This document shows, one piece after another, positions 60,467 to 64,000 of a stretch of 64,000 nt of DNA; position 1 is the stretch's first letter, and every line of letters begins with the position of its first letter. Position numbers and translations under genes: made by a program. The stretch lies in NCBI GenBank assembly GCA_045126975.1, contig JBGVPL010000015.1:34672-98671 (forward strand), read 5' to 3'. This stretch comes from Aphodosoma sp045126975. Lineage in GTDB: Bacteria; Bacteroidota; Bacteroidia; Bacteroidales; Paludibacteraceae. A model generated the notes under the pieces. The model ran no database searches. It was given only the letters and a program-made list of their open reading frames with translations, and was not told the DNA's origin.

Positions 60467-62176
60467 ATGTACAACATTAAAGATGTATTTCAACCACGCA
60501 TTATTGAGTGCTTGAAAAATTATGGTAAACAACAATTCACTGCCGACATGATGGCAGGTGTGATTGTAGGTATTGTGGCAATTCCATTGGCAATTGCATT
60601 TGGTATCGCTTCAGGTGTAGGTCCTACAGAGGGTCTTATCACAGCTATTATCGCTGGTTTTATCATCTCGGCGTTTGGTGGTACTAAAGTTCAAATCGGT
60701 GGCCCTACAGGTGCATTCATCGTGATTATCTATGGCATTATCCAACAATTTGGATTGGTTGGCTTGATGATAGCCACTATTCTTGCTGGTATTATGCTCA
60801 TAGTGATGGGTCTTACAAAAATGGGTACTATCATCAAATTCGTGCCTTATCCTGTAATTATCGGTTTCACAGGCGGTATCGCGCTCACTATCTTCTCTAC
60901 TCAAATGAACGACTTCTTCGGTATGGGTATTGAAGGCGTACCTGCCGACTTCATCGAAAAATGGATTTGCTACTTCTCTAACATCACTTCTGTGAATTGG
61001 GGTGCATTTGCAATTGGTTTGTTGAGCCTTCTCATCATCATTTTCACTCCAAAGGTATCGAAAAAAATCCCTGGTTCGCTCGTTGCAATCATCATTATGA
61101 CACTTGTAGTGTGGGTGTTGAAAGAGTTCACCGACTTTGAATTCGTAAATAGCATCAAAACTATCGGCGACTTGTACGAATTGCCTTCAGGTATTCCTGC
61201 TCCTAAATTGCCAGAAATGAATCTCGCGGAAGGCGAAACTATTTGGAGCGTAATTCGCTCGTTGATGCCTGCTGCATTCACTATCGCTATGTTGGGCGCA
61301 ATCGAATCATTGCTTTCGGCTATGGTGGCTGATGGTGTTATCTCTGACAAACACAACTCTAACACAGAACTCATTGGTCAAGGTATTGCTAACGTGGTAG
61401 TTCCTTTCTTTGGCGGTATTCCTGCAACTGGAGCTATTGCCCGTACAATGACAAACATCAACAACGGCGGTCGCACACCAGTGGCTGGTATTGTGCATGC
61501 TTTGATATTGTTATTAGTATTGTTGTTTATGGGTCCACTCGTAGGACTTATCCCAATGCCGTGTCTTGCTGCTGTGCTCATCATTGTGGCATACAACATG
61601 AGTGGCTGGCGTACATTCGTTTCGCTCTATAAAGGTCCTAAGAGCGACTTTGCGGTGTTGATGACAACATTCGTACTCACAGTAATCTTCGACCTCACGA
61701 TTGCAATCGAAATTGGTTTATTACTCGCTGTTGTATTGTTCTTGAAACGTACAAGCGAATCGGTTGAAATCCGCCACTTCCACGACGAAATCGACCCTAA
61801 CCAAGAACTCGACATAAAAATCCAATCTGAAGAAAAACTTACTATTCCAGAAGGCGTTGATGTATATGAAATTGATGGTCCTTACTTCTTTGGTATAGCC
61901 AACAAATTCGAAGAAGTGATGAGCCGTATCAGTCAGAAACCAAAAGTGCGTATCATCCGTATGCGTCGCGTGCCGTTTATGGACTCAACTGGTATTCACA
62001 ACCTCGAAGTTCTTATCGGTCAATCACAAAAAGAAGGTGTACAAATCGTGCTTTCGGGCGTAAACCCACAAGTGCGTAAAGCCCTCGAAAAAGCAGGATT
62101 TACAAAACTTATTCCAACTGAAAATATCTGCTCAAATATCAACGTTGCTCTCGAACGCTCAAAAGAACTTATTTAA
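60467..62176 (+). CDS. SulP family anion transporter
   Basis: 569 aa from ATG 60467 (MYNIKDVFQPRIIECL); a GTG start at 60443 lies in the repeat and is rejected. About ten to twelve membrane segments (VIVGIVAIPLAIAFGIASGVGPTEGL, QIGGPTGAFIVIIYGI) then a C-terminal STAS domain (VDVYEIDGPYFFGIANKFEEV, RRVPFMDSTGIHNLEVL). May carry sulfate, bicarbonate or dicarboxylate; substrate unknown. Confidence 0.93.
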   Translation: MYNIKDVFQPRIIECLKNYGKQQFTADMMAGVIVGIVAIPLAIAFGIASGVGPTEGLITAIIAGFIISAFGGTKVQIGGPTGAFIVIIYGIIQQFGLVGLMIATILAGIMLIVMGLTKMGTIIKFVPYPVIIGFTGGIALTIFSTQMNDFFGMGIEGVPADFIEKWICYFSNITSVNWGAFAIGLLSLLIIIFTPKVSKKIPGSLVAIIIMTLVVWVLKEFTDFEFVNSIKTIGDLYELPSGIPAPKLPEMNLAEGETIWSVIRSLMPAAFTIAMLGAIESLLSAMVADGVISDKHNSNTELIGQGIANVVVPFFGGIPATGAIARTMTNINNGGRTPVAGIVHALILLLVLLFMGPLVGLIPMPCLAAVLIIVAYNMSGWRTFVSLYKGPKSDFAVLMTTFVLTVIFDLTIAIEIGLLLAVVLFLKRTSESVEIRHFHDEIDPNQELDIKIQSEEKLTIPEGVDVYEIDGPYFFGIANKFEEVMSRISQKPKVRIIRMRRVPFMDSTGIHNLEVLIGQSQKEGVQIVLSGVNPQVRKALEKAGFTKLIPTENICSNINVALERSKELI

Positions 62177-62189
62177 AAAATAAACAATA

Positions 62190-62232
62190 AAAAAGCCTCT
62201 GAATGCGTTATAGTTTTTAGAGGCTTTTTAAT
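62190..62232 (+). terminator. Terminator of the SulP gene
   Basis: AAAAAGCCTCT / AGAGGCTTTTT, 18-base loop, T run. The next gene begins 12 bp later. Confidence 0.8.
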
Positions 62233-62243
62233 TATAAAACTAA

Positions 62244-63545
62244 ATGAAAAAAACAATTATCACTATATTGTGCATTATGTGTTGTACATTATGCATTTTG
62301 AATGCACAATTCAATGTCAATAATACACAAAACTACATCAAACTAACCGACAAAGAATATAAACTTGATGCCCTTATTCTTTTTAACGGCATTGATGGTT
62401 CAACTTCTATAAACTATACAAACAATGATGAGATTGAATGGCGTTATAGTATAGAAGGCGAAGAATATTCATCTACACAAAAAGAGATAATTCCAGAACA
62501 TGGTGTTTTATATACAGTTTATGTCAACAATAATCCCAAATATCACATCTATACAATAAATTATAATGAATATTTAGCCACATTAAATTCGATTGAAGTG
62601 ATAGAGTCAGAAGAAACTCGTTGCCAAAACATAACTTTAAAAGTTGATGCTAACATACCAGAAATCACATATCTTGACAGCACTGCAACACAAAAAACAT
62701 TAGAGCGCGAATTTACACTAAGTTACGACAATGCTGCATGGCAAGACTCATCATGGGTCGATATAACCACCGACACCACACTCATAATCAATTCCTCACT
62801 CCTCATTCCTAATTCCTCATTCTCTGTCCCTGCCCCATATAAATCAACCACATTCAAACTATATGGAGACCAATGGGCTGAGCAACTGGGCGTAATGAGC
62901 GATACAATCATGACCGACTACACCGCCATTGCAGTAAAATGTTACCCTAAAGGTACAGTAGTAGAACGTGAATATCAGAACGAAAAAGACCGCTCATCAG
63001 ATAGCGAAATAGAAGGCTCAGGACCTCTTGTAGTCGAATTCGAATCGCGTGCCAATCCTCTCGATATAATCTATTACGAATGGTTTGTGAGCAACGTAGA
63101 AACTCCTAATAACTATCAACGCTATAACGACACCGACCTCCGCTATACATTTGAAAAAACAGGCGAATATAAAGTAAAACTCATTGCCACCAGCAATACG
63201 TGTGAATATGTCGATTCACTCAACGTACGAGTGATAGAATCCTATATCGAAGCACCTAACGCATTCACTCCCAATGGTGATGGCATCAACGACGAATGGC
63301 GCGTAGCCTACAAATCAATCGAACGCTACCAATGTATCATCCAAAACCGCTGGGGGCGCACAGTATTCAAATCTACCGACCCAGGCAAAGGTTGGGATGG
63401 CATGATAGGCAGTCGTCCAGCTGCCGAAGGCACATACTATTACGTCATCGTAGCCTACGGAACCGACAAATTCCCAGCAACCCACAAAAAAGCTGGAGAA
63501 CAAATGAAATACAAATTAGCAGGCGACATCAATCTATTTAGATAA
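62244..63545 (+). CDS. Gliding-type (CHU_C) T9SS B-sorted exported protein
   Basis: 433 aa. A signal peptide (KKTIITILCIMCCTLCILNAQ) is written largely by a ttgtgcattatgtgttgta repeat. A PKD-like region follows (VEFESRANPLDIIYYEWFVSN, FEKTGEYKVKLIATSN), then the C-terminal gliding-associated sorting domain (EAPNAFTPNGDGINDEW, IIQNRWGRTVF, AAEGTYYYVIVAYG). Residues about 181-195 (NSSLLIPNSSFSV) come from a cctcactcctcattcctaa repeat. Secreted by the type IX system. Confidence 0.88.
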   Translation: MKKTIITILCIMCCTLCILNAQFNVNNTQNYIKLTDKEYKLDALILFNGIDGSTSINYTNNDEIEWRYSIEGEEYSSTQKEIIPEHGVLYTVYVNNNPKYHIYTINYNEYLATLNSIEVIESEETRCQNITLKVDANIPEITYLDSTATQKTLEREFTLSYDNAAWQDSSWVDITTDTTLIINSSLLIPNSSFSVPAPYKSTTFKLYGDQWAEQLGVMSDTIMTDYTAIAVKCYPKGTVVEREYQNEKDRSSDSEIEGSGPLVVEFESRANPLDIIYYEWFVSNVETPNNYQRYNDTDLRYTFEKTGEYKVKLIATSNTCEYVDSLNVRVIESYIEAPNAFTPNGDGINDEWRVAYKSIERYQCIIQNRWGRTVFKSTDPGKGWDGMIGSRPAAEGTYYYVIVAYGTDKFPATHKKAGEQMKYKLAGDINLFR

Positions 63546-63552
63546 ACCACAC

Positions 63553-63589
63553 AAAAAAATCTCAGACATCACAATCTGAGATTTTTTTT
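63553..63589 (+). terminator. Terminator of the CHU_C gene
   Basis: AAAAAAATCTCAGA / TCTGAGATTTTTTT stem, eight-base loop, T run. Confidence 0.85.
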
Positions 63590-63610
63590 ATCCCCCACTC
63601 ACTATTTTTT

Positions 63611-64000
63611 CTCCCACGAATTACACAAATATTCACAAATTCTATCTGGATTTATTTTTTAGACAGAATGACATAAAACATATTATTCCTTTTCATAATG
63701 GTCTTGTTTTTACTCCGTAAAAACTTCGACTTAAAAGACATATTTTGCCATTCGGTATTTGTTTTTCTCCCACAAATGGCACAAATATCCACAAATATAA
63801 TATTTCACTATTTTAATCTCCCACAAATAACACAAATTTTACAAATTCTATCTGGATTTATTTTTTAGACAGAATGACATAAAAACATATTATTCCTTTT
63901 CATAATGGTCTTGTTTTTACTCCGTAAAAACTTCGACTTAAAAGACATATTTTGCCATTCGGTATTTGTTTTTCTCCCACAAATGGCACAAATATCCACA
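63611..64000. repeat. 207-bp tandem repeat, at least two copies, reaching the window edge
   Basis: The unit starts ctcccac (63611 and 63818) and continues attctatctggatttattt, agacagaatgacataaaa, cataatggtcttg, actccgtaaaaacttcgac, to tttgtttttctcccacaaat. The second copy differs by few bases in the last 160. It stops at base 64000, so more copies may follow. No gene seen. Confidence 0.85.

Noticed and set aside
1..64000. Insertion sequences or prophage
   Set aside because: No transposase, integrase or phage structural gene was seen; the DUF4143 ATPase alone is not evidence of a mobile element.

Overview
The window looks like a chromosome segment of an anaerobic member of the order Bacteroidales (phylum Bacteroidota). 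The DNA is AT-rich. Many genes are preceded by the Bacteroidota promoter pattern TTTG, 19-20 bp, TAnnTTTG. Shine-Dalgarno sequences are not obvious. Two exported proteins end in type IX secretion (T9SS) sorting domains, and a ferredoxin-dependent 2-oxoacid oxidoreductase and a Na+-pumping methylmalonyl-CoA decarboxylase operon point to propionate-forming fermentation. Genus cannot be fixed from the sequence alone. No rRNA, CRISPR array or transposase was found.

Layout. 1-9.8 kb: M24 aminopeptidase end, DUF4268 protein, alanine dehydrogenase, a sugar N-acetyltransferase, a HAD phosphatase, a lipoprotein, queA, a tandem pair of exported paralogues with an S41 protease, and a GSCFA protein. 9.9-15.0 kb: a minus-strand 2-oxoacid:ferredoxin oxidoreductase operon (ferredoxin, alpha, beta, gamma) and thrS. 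15.3-29.7 kb: a defence-type island between thrS and rpsA, all on the minus strand. It holds hipBA and a type I restriction-modification locus in the order hsdM, fic, 75-aa gene, membrane TPR gene, hsdS, TIR-domain gene, hsdR, YgjP-type protease, a decayed AlbA-type gene and a 113-aa gene. 30-37 kb: rpsA, a TonB-like protein, mutS, a polysaccharide-deacetylase-like protein, nitroreductase. 36.9-44.2 kb: DUF2520, kdsC, ubiA-like and maf genes (ubiA flanked by two MITE-like elements), then a FecCD/ATPase importer pair and NfeD. 44.3-49.1 kb: a probable structured ncRNA (about 376 nt), a BspA-type leucine-rich-repeat protein with a T9SS tail, and a DUF4143 ATPase. 49.5-54.6 kb: mce, mmdA, gamma subunit, double-biotinyl carrier and beta subunit, then tRNA-Gln(CTG). 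54.9-60.1 kb: minus-strand panD, panC, lptB, nucleoside symporter, DUF151 nuclease, fabH. 60.4-64 kb: SulP transporter, a gliding-type T9SS B-sorted protein, and a 207-bp tandem repeat running off the window.

The most striking property is the intergenic DNA. Many gaps, especially those just upstream of start codons, are built from runs of short quasi-repeats whose two ends are reverse complements, predicting long imperfect stem-loops. Each operon tends to use its own repeat family: an agtaGAAAGtac-like family in the mmd operon, a gagtaGCGAGtaac-like family in the oxidoreductase operon, and a catgTCTTcatgtc-like family around the FecCD/ABC/NfeD genes. The repeats also run into genes in frame, forming parts of signal peptides, internal loops and C-terminal tails. 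Together with the ncRNA candidate and the TIR/TPR/Fic-loaded type I restriction locus, these are the best places to look for undescribed biology.

All assignments come from reading motifs and protein families by eye; no database search was run.
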